From Erythroxylum novogranatense (lineage: Eukaryota; Streptophyta; Magnoliopsida; Malpighiales; Erythroxylaceae), in NCBI GenBank assembly GCA_029891385.1, contig CM057228.1, forward strand, positions 70,881,523 to 70,945,522: DNA of 64,000 nt. The letters run 5' to 3'. Position numbers and translations under genes: made by a program. This document shows positions 41,059 through 52,939 of this stretch, in pieces. Under the pieces are notes generated by a model. That model did no database searches and was not told where the DNA came from. It saw only the letters and a list, made by a program, of their open reading frames with translations. Numbering within the stretch: position 1 is the stretch's first letter; each line of letters opens with the position of its first letter.

Positions 41059-42923
41059 AATACGCTAGATGTGTATTACATAACACATGCATATAGGTAT
41101 ACTAGTACACCATAGCATATATGCATATAGTAGGTGCTATCATATTACTAGTGCAATAGGTATACATATGAGTACACATGCATGCGTATGGTAGTGTACC
41201 AATATGCACATCACTATGTAGTGTACCATGCATATGTCACATGCATGAATAGTCTATGTGTAGCACTTAGACTAGTTAGTGTATAGTGTACTATGGTATA
41301 TAATAGCACGCACTATATGCATACATGCACATATATTATGGTGAGTGGGTATGCTAACTATTGTTACACATTGCATGGTATAATTGTTGGTACAAATTGA
41401 TAATTATTTATGTATACATTACTAGCTCATGAAAATGAGCTATGTATACATGCATAACAATTTTGATGGTTACCATAGTATATTAGGTATGCATAGTTAA
41501 CCATGCCAAGTACATACCATATGTCAGTGTATAGTATAATAACTATACTAAATAGTACATAGCATGTACTAGTTAGTATAGTTATTATACTATACTAGTT
41601 ATGCATGGTCACATACACATGTAATCCTAAGTGGTACAGCAACACAAAATCCACACGTATGGTACGATTGACACATGGTACCCTCATACTATTATTGTTT
41701 ACATTGTATATGTATGTACATGTGCTACATATAATAGGATTACACCTATAGTTAATATAGGTACCATAATAATGTGTGTAGTACCATGTAATACATAGTG
41801 ATGTGTACCATAAATATTTTGCATGGTACCTATAATTGTGTGAATATTACCATAGTATACGGTAATAGTTACCATGGATACATATGGTACTATGCATGTG
41901 TACATAGCTCATATGACATGTTATTGGTACTATATAACCAAGTACCAATATAAATATGCATTGTAAATATTATACTAACATATATGTAGCCTATGGTGTG
42001 CAATGTACGATACTAATATAACCATGTACCATTTATACTAAATAGTACATGCTATGTAACTTAATCACATACTAGTACTAAATAGTATGTGTAACCATGG
42101 TTAACATATGAAAAGTAAAATTAATATAAATAAATAGATTGTTATTATTATAATTTTTGGAGATAAAATTGATATAAAATTAAATATATTGTGAAAATAT
42201 TTTAAATTTAAATTTTAAAATGGTAATAATATGTGTCACCATACATAATGCAAGTGAGTATATCACCTCACTTGGGATGGGGATATAGTATGTGTACACA
42301 TATTATGCATAACCTAATGTACTTACATATGCTATAGTATGTAATACTACAGCATATGTAATGCTATAGGAATGTAATACTAGCATAACATGGCTCTGGT
42401 GGTTCACAAATATAACCATGTACCATTTATACTAAATACTATGGTATGTATTGTATGCATATGTAATAAATGCAACTATACTAGTGTGATAGCTATGTAA
42501 AACACATGTACACAAGTCTAACATGGCTATATTCACTAGATTATTCACATGTACAATGCATGTGTAGATGGTAGTTAATACCACGGTATAAATGTATACG
42601 TACACTAATACATACCATTCGCATGCATAATAGTATAGTAATGGGTACATAACACATGCAATTGTGTATGTTTACATTGTGTACACAAGCATGTGATATT
42701 AGATATGCATCTATAAAATGTAAAGAAATGTATAGTATTACCATGTATGTAACATAGTGTTAGATACATGCATATGCACTAGTATACTTGTACATGCACT
42801 GTAGTGGCAATGGGTAATGAGCTATGTACAATGAATGCATGTACATTGTATAATGCTACATACAATGGTACTAACATGCAAAATGTAGTGGTACTACACA
42901 ATAGTGTACCAGGCATATAATGG
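41059..42923. repeat. Alternating pyrimidine-purine DNA, block 2
   Basis: Same composition as block 1, with imperfect palindromes near 41,530-41,600 (GTTAGTATAGTTATTATACTA). A different A/T-only-like stretch interrupts it at about 42,112-42,225. No gene is seen. Confidence 0.83.
42112..42225. other. AT-rich insert inside alternating DNA
   Basis: Long A and T runs (TTTTAAATTTAAATTTTAAAA) contrast with the alternating flanks. It may be a small insertion or a degraded matrix-attachment-like stretch. Unassigned. Confidence 0.45.
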
Positions 42924-43345
42924 TGATACAACAACAACCTAAAATCAATGTCTAGATTACCTCTGTTTCAATGATTGTTCCCAAACCTAAATTCAATCAA
43001 TCTAACAAGACCCTTCACCCCCAAAACAGCAAGGAATTGGTAACAAAGAGTATAAGATTGTAGGAATTGAATTAGCATACAAGTTAGAACTTACTTGATA
43101 AGTTGAATCAATCCTTAAGGTAAAATAAGCAAGAATCTCAATTCTCTCTTAAAGAATGCTTTCTAATTGTATTGATCTCTCTAAACTCGTGTTCATGGCT
43201 AAAGCAAGGGTTTAAATACCCTTTGCAATGTAAACCCTAACAAAAATAACCTAAAAACCCTAAAGAAAGCCCAAAATATCAAAAAGGCCTTCTTGAAACA
43301 AATCTGCCCCAAGAATAAATCCCACATAGATTTGGGCTTCAAAAC
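42924..43345 (-). repeat. CR-A LTR fragment (minus)
   Basis: Starts at the LTR's 3' terminus (TGATACAACAACAACC on the plus strand) and covers R/U5 and part of U3. It ends after GGGCTTCAAAAC, where alternating DNA resumes. About half of one LTR. Confidence 0.85.
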
Positions 43346-43645
43346 ACAAAGAAAAAGTACACACATTACGCATAGTGTATATACCCATGTGCATTATTAT
43401 ATCTGTTTGTATACATGGTATAGTACAATTACAAGGAATACATGCTATAATGCACACTACATAGTATAGTACAAATACATGTAATGTCATAGTGCTTATG
43501 GTACCATCACAATGCAATGGAGTACCATCTCAGTATAATGTCATGACTATGTATGTACTACCCATCACTACAACATGTTATTGTGTACATGGTACTACAC
43601 ATAGCATTTTAAGTATTAGTGTACTATAGATGACTATAGACTTAC
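43346..43645. repeat. Alternating DNA upstream of CR-D, ending in CTTAC
   Basis: Same word composition. Its last five bases, CTTAC (43,641-43,645), precede the CR-D LTR start and equal the five bases after the CR-D 3' LTR at 63,002-63,006. The last ~90 bases are inverted at 6,959-7,050. Confidence 0.82.
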
Positions 43646-43820
43646 TGCTACAATCTGGCGTTCAAGATGCAAGAAGCAATCTAGGTGATTTAGACCTGAT
43701 TCCAAATATGGAAAGTTTTCGGGTTCTAAATAAGGAAACTTCACCATTTTTGGAACATGGAGCTAAAGTACATGGAGATGCCATGGGAAATCATATTGAG
43801 GCTGCTCAAGAAAAACAAGA
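43646..43820 (+). repeat. CR-D 5' LTR start
   Basis: 175 bp. TGCTACAATCTGGCGTTC corresponds to TGATACAAATGGCGTTC of the 3' LTR. It is cut after AAAAACAAGA by CR-B. Confidence 0.82.
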
Positions 43821-44876
43821 TGATGAAGAACCATGGGCATGTGAAAGACAAGAAGAGAAGCATCCATGGCGTGATTCACCTCAATGAAGCCTAGGACGTG
43901 ACTTGCATGGACATGAGCTTGCAAAAGGAGGCTTAGGAGCTGAAATTGGATCAGATTTGAAGTCTAAATATTCAAGGCAAGGGGATGAACGAAATTCCCA
44001 TATCAAAGGCCCAACATTCAAGTCTAATGTTCCTAAAGATCCATTACAAGATGTCGGAGGCCCAATGACAAGAGCTAGGGCCAAAGCAATGAAGCAAGCA
44101 TTGAATTGTTTAATCCAAGACCTTCAAGAGATAGAACCCATATTGTTGGGTCAAATTTCATCTCATAAAGGTCCAAGAGGCATTGTCTTACTCCTTGAAG
44201 CCCAACATAAAGTGTCCAAAGGCCCACATGGAGTCCAATTAGAAGAACTCACTTAAAGTACCATGTGACAAGCATGTGCCACTTAAAAATAAGGATATGG
44301 ACGTGATCCCTATGGTCCAACATGTTGAGATCACATTTTATTTAGTTTCCTTTTTTGTTTCCTCTAAATAAGGTGATCTAGTCAACACCTTTATAAGTTT
44401 ATTTTGTTTCCTTTTAGGGATTGATTTGTTTCCTTTTATTTAGTATCTTCTTTAGGACATTAAACTAGGAAGTTTTCCCTATAAATAGTCACCCTCTATG
44501 TACTTTGAAAGAGGTCTTTGATTCGGAAATAATATTGAGAGCTTTCTTGCTTTCTTTGTATTCTTTGAGAATACTTGACTTATCAAAGAAGTGGTTTTCC
44601 TTTGTGGCGTCCTAAGGTTAGAGTTCTAAGAGACAAGTTCTCTTAGGGTTCTTTCCATTGACCAACATTCTTGCTAGAGTTCTAAGAGACAACTTCTCTT
44701 AGGGTTCTTTTCATCGATCAAAATTCTTCTCACCTCCCATTTTCTTTGTTTCTGTTTCTATCTTTTCAACTTTGTTTCTTGTGATTCCGTGTGTTTTCTT
44801 GATTCTATCTACTCCCGGGCATAGTTCCATCTTGTTGAAAGTTCTCTAGGACAAGTTCCTATTGGGTCTGTCATCA
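43821..44876 (+). repeat. CR-B 5' LTR (complete, nested in CR-D LTR)
   Basis: 1,056 bp, TGATGAAGAACC to GTCATCA, followed by primer site TGGTATCAGAGAGC (44,879-44,892). The tail frame is open from about 43,903 to 44,256 ([15 protein letters not shown] to VQLEELT). The TATAAATA box is near 44,481. Confidence 0.93.
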
Positions 44877-45388
44877 TTTGGTATCAGAGAGCTTTGGTTG
44901 CAAGGTTTCAAATAACTATCCTTTTGTTGTTTCTTTTTCGTTATTCATTTCTGTCCATTTTTAGTCCACTAGTTAGTGTACCCTTTTGCTTGAGTTTTTG
45001 GCAGAATAATAGGAATTTCTTCAAGTTCAAAATCTCTTCTTTATTTTCGATTTGGGATCACTCAAATCCAAACTTTCTAGAGCAAGTTACACAAAATCTA
45101 AATTGAGAGCATCAAGCTTCTGAAAAAAAAAGTAGAAGTAAAAAAAAAAAAGAGAAATTTTTCGAAAAAACAAGAAAAAAAATAGAAGTAAAAAAAAGAA
45201 ATTCGTCAAAAAAAAGAGAAAAAATCGATAAAAAAAGAGAAAAAAAGAAAACAATCAAAGTGTGTGATGCAAGTTTTAGAGAAGTGGAGTCTAAGTTTGC
45301 TACTTTCCTAATTGCAAGTGCTTTCCTATCTTGTATTGTTTGGAACTTGCTATATTACTTTCCTATATGCTTCACTTTCCTAACTTGA
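44877..45388 (+). other. CR-B primer site and leader
   Basis: The primer binding site is at 44,879-44,892, followed by non-coding leader with A/G-rich runs at about 45,120-45,250. It breaks at CTTGA into an inverted CR-A LTR stub. Confidence 0.82.
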
Positions 45389-45436
45389 GGACCCATTGGC
45401 ATCCTCAAGTCTCCATTGCCTTAGTAAGTTGTATCA
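45389..45436 (-). repeat. 48-bp CR-A LTR stub of A3
   Basis: Exact inverted counterpart of 5,185-5,232, including the ACTTACTAAGG variant and the same junction with CR-B leader. Confidence 0.88.
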
Positions 45437-45912
45437 TTCCCTCCCTCCTCAAAAGGATTCGTCCTCGAATCAAGACCTACATTATCAAAGGGAGATAAAT
45501 CAGAAACATGAAAAGTAGCACTAACACTATACTCTCCTAGCAAATCCACCCTATAGGCATTGTCATTGATGCGTTCAAGCACTTGAAAAGGACCATCCCC
45601 TCTAGGATCAAGCTTGGACTTCCTTTGTTTGGGAAATCTCTCCTTCCTGAAGTGCACTCAAACCCAATCTCCAGGTTCAAACTTCATCTCCCTACGCCCT
45701 TGATTGGCTCTTTGAGCATACTTCTTGTTCTTTTCCTCAATGTGCTGCCTAGCTTTCTCATGTATTGTTTTAACCAATTCGGCCCTTTGCTGCCCATCTA
45801 CATTAACAATCTCATTCAAGGGTAAAAGGCAACAAATCCAATGGAGTTAATGGGTTAAAACCATACACAATCTCAAATGGAGAATAACCTATAGAAGAAT
45901 GAATGCTTCTAT
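45437..45912 (-). pseudogene. CR-A integrase C-terminus (A3)
   Basis: From the [10 protein letters not shown] linker through [23 protein letters not shown]-like [20 protein letters not shown] and SRTNPFEEGGND. A CAA-to-TGA-type change near 45,660 and an extra A near 45,828 break the frame. The rest of the gene lies beyond the solo LTR. Confidence 0.85.
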
Positions 45913-48245
45913 TGTTGGACCCCAAATTTTTGTTTTCTTGAAGTTATTAAGTATGAATTATTTTTTAATTATGATTTATGGTATAGTTTGATTTTATTGA
46001 GAATATTCATGGAAAATTTGGATTTAATTGAGTTTAGTATGAAATATGTGTTTATGGAATAAGTGTTAGGAAGAGTATGGTTAAGGAAAGGTAAATATGT
46101 TTAAGGGCATTTTGGTCAAGTATTTGAGTTAGGATGATTTTAGCCTAAGTAAGGAGGGGCATTAAGCCATGTTCTCTTATGTAGGTTAAAGAAGAGAAAA
46201 AGAAAAGAAAGGAACCGAAGAGAAAGAGGGACGGCGGCAGTGAGAGGAAGAAGAGAGGAAGAAGAGGAAAACTTGTGTTTGTCGATTTCGATAGATTTTC
46301 AAGCACGCTACAGGTAAGTTACACTCTTCTATGCTTGTTTATGTTGGATTGAACTTGTGTTTTGTTGGAAATGAGGATGAATCGGTGATTTAGGGTTTAG
46401 AATGAAATGTTGGTAGATCTGTAGATTTGGTTGTGTTTTGTGGTTGTTGTTGTGTTAGACAAGTGTAGAAATGGAGTAGGATGCATGTTATACAGTTTAT
46501 GGGTGTTGAATGAACGAAAAGAATAGGTTGAATCTGCAGAAATCTGAGAAATCTGGGTTCGGGAGTTTCTGCGACCCACACGCCGCGGCGCGTTCATGAG
46601 CAAGCCGCGGCGTGCAAGGAAGGCTGTCGCACGCCACAGCGTGCGTTTATGTTTGGAAGAATACGGATATTTGTGAGCCGCGGCATGTTTACGGATCAGG
46701 AGACGCGGGCGTTCACGCCGCGGCATGCGGACCTCTCGCCGCGACGAGACGGCCTTTGCTGCGACGCCCGCTATTCAGCCGCGGCGAAGTTTCCAATTTT
46801 AGACAGAATTGGTTTTAAACTTATATCTTTTTCTACAGAGGTCCTTTTGGGGTGATTTTAGAGGCGTTGTGAACTAGAGAGATAGATCTACAAGTTATGT
46901 GAAGTGATGAAGTTATGAATTGGTTTCTAAGGATGTGAAATTTTAGTTGGAAGTTAAGAATGGTAACATTATGGTTTCTACATGAGTTCTGAATGAGAAT
47001 TTGATTCTTATTGTTAGGAGAACAAGAGAGGCAAGAGGATCAAGAGGCACAAGAGGAAATTCAATCCTAGGCAAGAACAAGCAGGATATCAGGTGGGTTC
47101 ATGTTTATAATAAAGTATATAAGTGCTTATTGTTTAGTTCAAATCAAGCAAGATTTTATGCATTTACATTACAGCATTCCATGATCGCATTGCATAAATG
47201 ATTATATTCTGCATTGTGTTATGCATTCATGATTATTATCAAGATTTTTACAAAGGAATGCTTTCCTTTCACGAATACAAGTGCATGACTTCAAGCTTTA
47301 CGAATTATACATGACAAGCAAGTTTACAAGAAAGATTACAAGCAAGTGCCGGATTGGCAATTCAGTTTACAAGAATACGAATTATGCATGCTTATGTTGG
47401 TTTGCGGTGTCCCTCAGAATTAGTCAAGTGCACATTGACTCAGAAAGGCTTCTCCCGCCTGCCCGACTGTGGCACAGGGTTTCTCAGATAGATTCCCTCA
47501 TGAAACTACGTCTACACATCAACATTTCGATGGCTATGTGTAGTTAAATCACTTAACCCGGACACCCAAACCATCATGTTATGTGTTATGTTTTGTTATG
47601 TGACTTGCATCATGATTTATTCAGAAACCAAGCACTTTACAAGAAATGACTCATACATGTCTAGATATTGTGATTTCAACAAGTATTATGGCAATGAGAT
47701 AATTTGAATATTATTTATGCTTATTACTATATTATAAATATGTTCCCACGAGCGTTATAGCTCACCCCCTCTAATCTCCCCCATACAGGTGACGAGCCAG
47801 AGATCGAGTGAGTGAGTCACGAGTACGGCAGCACTCCAATTCATTTTGTCATACTTATGTTTCCAGACTTTAGTTTCTTTTCGAGTATCATTGGTTCAAG
47901 AGTGTTTTATACTTTTGGCTCTTGAATTCAGAGTTGTCATTTCTTTTGAGATATTATCAATTGAAACATGAATTGCGGTTTTGGTTGTTTACAAATATGA
48001 AATCATGTTTTGAGTTTATTCACGACGGGTCCATTAGACTTCCGATGGATTCTTTTCTAAATCATTAAATTTGCATGTTTGGATGTGGTTATTGAAATAA
48101 GTAGTTTTGCAAGTATGTTTTAACCAGCAGGCCCACTACTCTTCCGCGGGTCTTTCTTTTGAAATGTATTAGATGTATTATGATCACGTTTTCCCCGCCA
48201 CGCTCTCACACGTCAGACGTTGGGCTCCGGCAGTGGGGTCCAACA
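45913..48245. repeat. 2,333-bp solo LTR (long-LTR Ty3/gypsy type) in A3 integrase
   Basis: TGTTGGACCCC and GGGGTCCAACA form perfect 11-bp ends. TCTAT is duplicated on both sides (45,908-45,912 and 48,246-48,250), and removing one copy restores the integrase sequence. A GC-rich island at about 46,570-46,790 holds five CCGCGGC words. CACCCCCTCTAATCTCCCCCATACAGGTGA-like wording near 47,765 resembles Tekay/Del LTRs. The clade is an inference; the solo-LTR status is well supported. No credible gene inside. Confidence 0.88.
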
Positions 48246-48790
48246 TCTATTATATGCAAACTCAATCAAAGGCAAACAATCTTCCCAAGCTTTCAAATTT
48301 TACCCACAACAAGACGCAATAAAAATCCTAAGGTTCTATTAACCACTTCAGTTTGTCCATCTGTTTGGGGATGACAAGTTGTAGAAAACAAAAGCTTTGT
48401 TCCCAATTTATTCCATAGAACACGACAAAAGTGACTTAAAACTTAGAATCCCTATCTGAAAAATGGTTCTAGGAATGCCATGCAATCTAACAACATCCCT
48501 AAAAATAAATCAGCAACATGTAGCATCATCAGATTTATGACATGCAATAAAATGAGCCATTTTACTAAATCGATCAACTACAACAAAGATGCTATCACGT
48601 CCTTTCCTAGTCCTAGGCAATCCTAACATAAAATCCATAGATATATCAATCCAAGGACTAATAGGGACAGGTAGAGCGTGTACAACCCATGTGGTTGCAC
48701 CTTAGATTTAGGCGTGCCTACATGCTACACAACTAGAGCAAACTCTTTCAACATCCTTTTTCATGTTAGGCCAATAAAATGCTCCTGTAA
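48246..48790 (-). pseudogene. CR-A integrase core (A3)
   Basis: Continues 45,437-45,912 after the TCTAT repeat. The [16 protein letters not shown] and [13 protein letters not shown] equivalents are readable piecewise, with one-base losses near 48,300, 48,440, 48,465, 48,505 and 48,675. Most losses are in short homopolymers. Confidence 0.82.
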
Positions 48791-49441
48791 TATGTGAAGT
48801 GTTTTAGCAATACCAAAATGTCCCATTAAACCTCCATCATGAGACTCCCTAGCAAGCATCTCACGCATAGAACAAGTAGGAATACATAGTTTATTATCTC
48901 TAAACAAATATCCATCATTCCTATAAAACTTTTGAAAAGCAACTTGTTCACATGCATCATACACATTAGCAAAGTCAGAATCTGATTTGCACAAATCTTT
49001 TATATACTCAAACCCAATCAACTTAGAACTAAGAGAAGAGATTAGAGCATACCTCCTAGACAATGCATCAGCGATCACATTTTCTTTACCTTGCTTGTAT
49101 TTCACAACATATGGGAATGTCTTTATGAACTCCAACCACTTAGCATGTCTTTTATTTAACTTACCTTGGCCCTTAAGATGCTTCAAACTCTCATGATCAG
49201 TGTGAATCACGAATTCCTTTGGCCATAGATAATGTTGCCAAGTTTGTAGAGCTCTTACCAATGCATATAGCTCCTTGTCATAAGTGGAATATTTCATTTG
49301 AGCACCATTCAACTTCTCACTAAAATAGGCAATGGGACGCCTTCCCTGCAATAAAACAGCACTAATACCTATCCCAGAGGCATCACATTCAATCTCAAAA
49401 GTAGAAGAAAAATCAGGTAAACTCAAAATAGGTGCGAACAA
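48761..49441 (-). pseudogene. CR-A RNase H and integrase finger (A3)
   Basis: Open 226-residue stretch: [58 protein letters not shown], then [22 protein letters not shown] missing A after the HF of LQEHF shifts the frame before the CxxC pair. Confidence 0.86.
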
Positions 49442-50070
49442 AGTTTTTCTTTCAAAGTGTTAAAAGCAATTTCTGCGTCTCTCCACTTAAATCCTACCTC
49501 CTTTTAACAATCTCACCAATGGAGCTGCAATGGAACTAAAATCTTTCACAAACCTCCTATAGAAACTAGCAAGTCCATGAAAAGATCTCACCTGAGTAAC
49601 ACTTGTAGGTCTCGGCCACTCCCTAATTGCCTTGACCTTTTCTTGGTCCACCTCAATTCCATTAGAAGAAACAACATAACCAAGAAATATGACACGATCC
49701 ATGCAAAATGTACACTTCTTTAACTTAGCATACAACTTTTCTGCCCTAAGTGCATCCAATCTAGGTATAGGATGGCGATACTTTATTGTTATCTTGTTAA
49801 CAGCTCTGCAATCCACACACATGCGCCAGCTCCCATCCTTCTTTGGAACCAATATCATTGGCACGGCACAAGGACTAAGACTCTCCCTGATGTGTCCCTT
49901 TTGTAGCAATTCTTCCACTTGCTTTTGGAGTTCCTTAGTTTCTTCAAGATTAGCCCTATAAGCTGGTCTATTTGGAATCTGCGCCCTAGGCATGAAGTCA
50001 ATCTGATGTTCTATTCCTCTAATAGGCGGCAATTCCTTAGGCAACTCCTCAGAGAAAACATCTCCATACT
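49442..50070 (-). pseudogene. CR-A reverse transcriptase (A3), palm deleted
   Basis: [30 protein letters not shown] and HPIPRLD are followed directly by [11 protein letters not shown]. The whole YFDD palm (about 90 residues) is deleted in frame. [18 protein letters not shown] and [12 protein letters not shown] follow, then a frameshift at about 49,500. It cannot be active. Confidence 0.87.
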
Positions 50071-50218
50071 GGGAAAACCTTCCATGTTGGCATTTGAATG
50101 ATCTTGTTTTGCTTGTTTTGCTTGAACAGCCTCAATATGATTTCCCATGACATCGCCTTGCACTTTAGCTCCATTTTCCAAATTGCTGCTTGTAGCATTT
50201 TGAATGCCATTTGTATCA
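50071..50218 (-). repeat. CR-D-like LTR start (inverted), second copy
   Basis: Minus-strand start TGATACAAATGGCATTC at 50,218, matching 40,945-41,058, extending further to the CCTTC/GGAAAACC part. A GCTTGTTTT repeat is present once more than at 40,960. Confidence 0.78.
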
Positions 50219-50431
50219 TTCTTGCTTGTTTTAGCTTAAGGATTGATTCAACTTATCAAGTAAGTTCTAACTTGTGGCTTTAATTCAATTCCTACAATCT
50301 TATACTCTTTGTTACCAATTCTTTGCTGGTTTGAGGGTGAAGGGTCTTGTTAGATTGAATGAATTTAGGATTGGGAATAATCATTGAAACGGAGGTAATC
50401 TAGACATTGATTCTAGGTTATTGCCGTATCA
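50219..50431 (+). repeat. CR-A LTR end fragment
   Basis: R/U5 part from TTCTTGCTTGTTTTAGC to GCCGTATCA. It is joined to the inverted CR-D LTR on the left and to CR-B pol on the right. Confidence 0.84.
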
Positions 50432-51255
50432 AAATTTAAGGCAAAAGAAAAGAAAGAGAGAGACGTCGAAAAGAAAGAAAAGGGGAGAGAAAGTAAAACG
50501 AGTGAAAAAAATGAAGAAAAGCGAGTGACTTTATTTGCTGTAAAAAGTGAGATCAAGAGAGCTTTAAAATATGAAGAATCTTATATACTTTTATGTAAAG
50601 ATGTTTTCTTAACTATTAATGAGCTTGATCCATCTTTGCCGTCTAGTGTTTTGTCTTTGTTGCAGGACTTCAACGACTTATTTCCGGAGGACATTCCTGA
50701 TGGATTGCCCCCTTTGAGAGGCATTGAGCACCGTATAGACTTCCTTCCCGGAGCTTCAATTCTGAATAGGCCTACGTATAGAGTCAATCCGGAAGAAACT
50801 AAGGAGATCCAAAAACAAGTTGAAGAGCTTATGAAAAGGGCTTTGTGAGAGAAAGCTTGAGCCCATGTGCTATGCCAGTTATACTTGTTCCTAAGAAAGA
50901 TGGCAAATGGAGAATGTGTGTTGACTGTAGAGCCATCAATAAAATCACGGTGAAATATCATTACCCTATCCCTCGTTTAGATGATATGCTTGATGAGTTG
51001 CGTGGTGCTTGTATATTTTCTAAAATTGATCTTAGAAGTGGGCATCATCAAATTCGCATGAAAAGGGTGATGATTGGAAAACGCTTTCAAAACTAAGTTT
51101 GGGTTGTATGAGTGGTTAGTTATACCTTTTGGCTTGACTAATGCACCTAGTACTTTCATGAGTTTGATGAATCATGTGTTTCGTCCTTTTATTGGAAAGT
51201 ATGTGGTCGCCTATTTTGATGATATTCTAGTGTATTCTAGAGTGTAGACGATCAT
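50432..51255 (+). pseudogene. CR-B linker and reverse transcriptase (B2)
   Basis: Starts in the Lys/Glu-rich linker before reverse transcriptase. LFPEDIPDGLPPLRGIEHRIDF, a frameshift at about 50,846, [47 protein letters not shown], a frameshift near 51,070, [13 protein letters not shown] (here IPFGL) and a YFDD equivalent near 51,213. Then a base is lost near 51,240. Gag and protease of B2 are missing. Confidence 0.85.
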
Positions 51256-51966
51256 GTGAAACACTTGCATGATGTGTTTGAACTTTTAAGAGAAAATAAG
51301 CTTTACGCCAATTTAGAAAATTGTTCCTTTTGCATGGATACTGTTGTGTTTCTTGGTTTTATTGTAGGCGCTAAAGGACTTCAAGTTGATGAAGAGAAAG
51401 TGAAGGCAATTAGAGAATGGCCAACTCCCAAGAATGCGAATGAGGTTCGAAGCTTCCATGGCTTGGCTAGCTTCTATCGAAGATTTGTGAAGGATTTCTC
51501 TACTATTGCAGCCCCTTTGAATGAATTGGTAAAAAAGAATGTGATTTTTAAATGGGGTGATTCACAAGAGGTTGCTTTTAATACCTTGAAAGAAAAATTG
51601 ACCAATGCTCCTCTTCTTATTCTTCCCGATTTTTCTAAAGTTTTTGAGGTTGAATGTGATGCTTCTGGAATAGGCATTGGTGCTGTTTTAATGCAAGATT
51701 CTAAACCCATTGCTTATTTTAGTGAAAAACTAAGTGGTGCTTCTTTGAATTACTCCACTTATGATAAAGAGTTGTATGCTTTAAAAAGGTCTTTAGAGAC
51801 TTGGCAACATTACTTGTGGCCAAAAGAATTTATCATTCATTCTGATCATGAAAGTTTGAAATTTCTAAAGTCCCAAGGTAAATTGAACAAGAGACGTGCT
51901 AGGTGGTTGGAATTTATTGAAACTTTTCCTTATGTTATTAAACATAAATAAGGGAAAGAAAACATT
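51256..51966 (+). pseudogene. CR-B RNase H (B2)
   Basis: A 231-residue open stretch from [18 protein letters not shown] and [10 protein letters not shown] through [16 protein letters not shown] to RNase [37 protein letters not shown] and [12 protein letters not shown]. It ends at TAA (51,949-51,951), where B1 relatives have CAG/CAA (KHKQGK). Confidence 0.86.
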
Positions 51967-52939
51967 GTGGCTGATGCTCTTTCTAGGAGATACTCTCTTC
52001 TTAGCTCTATGCATGCTAGATTACTTGGTTTTGAGATGTTGAAAGGCATGTATGAATCTGGTTGTGACTTTGCAGAAATTTGGAAATCTTGTGAAAAACA
52101 TGGTAATGATAATTTCTATAAATTTGATGGATTTCTATTAAAAAAGGATAAACTTTGCATTCCATCTTGCTCTATGCGTGAATTACTTGTTAGAGAGACA
52201 CATGGAGGTGGATTGATGGGTCACTTTGGTGTTGAGAAAACTTTAGCTCTTTTGCATGAACATTTTTATTGGCCTAACATGAGAAAGGATGTTGTTTCTA
52301 TTTGTGCTAAATGTATTACTTGTAGGCATGTAAAATCTAAGGTTCAATCACATGGTTTATATTCTCCATTACTCGTCCCCTCTCATCCTTGGGTTGATAT
52401 ATCTATGGACTTTGTGCTTGGATTGCCTAGATCATCTAGTGGAAAGGATAGTATCTTTGTGGTGGTTGATCGATTTAGCAAGATGGCTCACTTTATTGCT
52501 TGTTCTAAAACCAATGATGCAGTTCATGTTGCTGACTTGTTCTTTAAAGAGGTTGTAAGATTGCAAGGGTTGCCAAAGACTATTGTGAGTGATAAAGATG
52601 TGAAATTTCTTAGTCACTTTTGGAGAACTCTATGGAATAAACTTGGCACTAAACTCTTGTTTTCTACTGTTGGACTTCCTCAAACGGATGGTCAAACTGA
52701 AGTGGTAAATAGAACCTTGACAACATTGTTGAGTGCTATTATCCAAAAGAACTTCAAGAATTGGGAAAAGTGTCTCCCACACATTGAGTTTGCTTATAAT
52801 CGTGTTCTTCATTCTTCCGCTCAATTTTCGCCTTTTGAGATTATTTATGGGTTTAATCCTTTGACTCCTTTGGAAATTCTTCCATTGCCTACTAATGAGT
52901 TTACTAACTTTGAAGGTATAAAAAAGCTAAATTTGTGCA
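51967..52939 (+). pseudogene. CR-B integrase (B2), interrupted by A4
   Basis: Open from [12 protein letters not shown] to the A4 insertion. The finger is complete ([21 protein letters not shown]), with catalytic Asp in [13 protein letters not shown], Asp in [14 protein letters not shown] and Glu in [13 protein letters not shown]. It stops at KKLNLC where GTGCA (52,935-52,939) and CR-A LTR follow. It resumes at 60,566, so the gene was disrupted by A4. It is the best-preserved integrase core in the window. Confidence 0.9.

Larger units (their letters stand above)
45437..50070 (-). mobile_element. CR-A element A3 (minus), 5' half missing, split by a solo LTR
   Basis: On the minus strand it starts within reverse transcriptase (50,070) and runs through RNase H and integrase to the LTR stub. 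A 2.3-kb solo LTR interrupts integrase at 45,913-48,245. Gag and protease are absent. Confidence 0.87.

Noticed and set aside
46397..46855. Frames over the GC-rich island of the solo LTR
   Set aside because: Overlapping frames on both strands arise from GC richness; no conserved domain.
45913..48245. DNA transposon with 11-bp terminal inverted repeats
   Set aside because: Ends are TG...CA, the duplication is 5 bp and there is no transposase frame; a solo LTR explains all of this.
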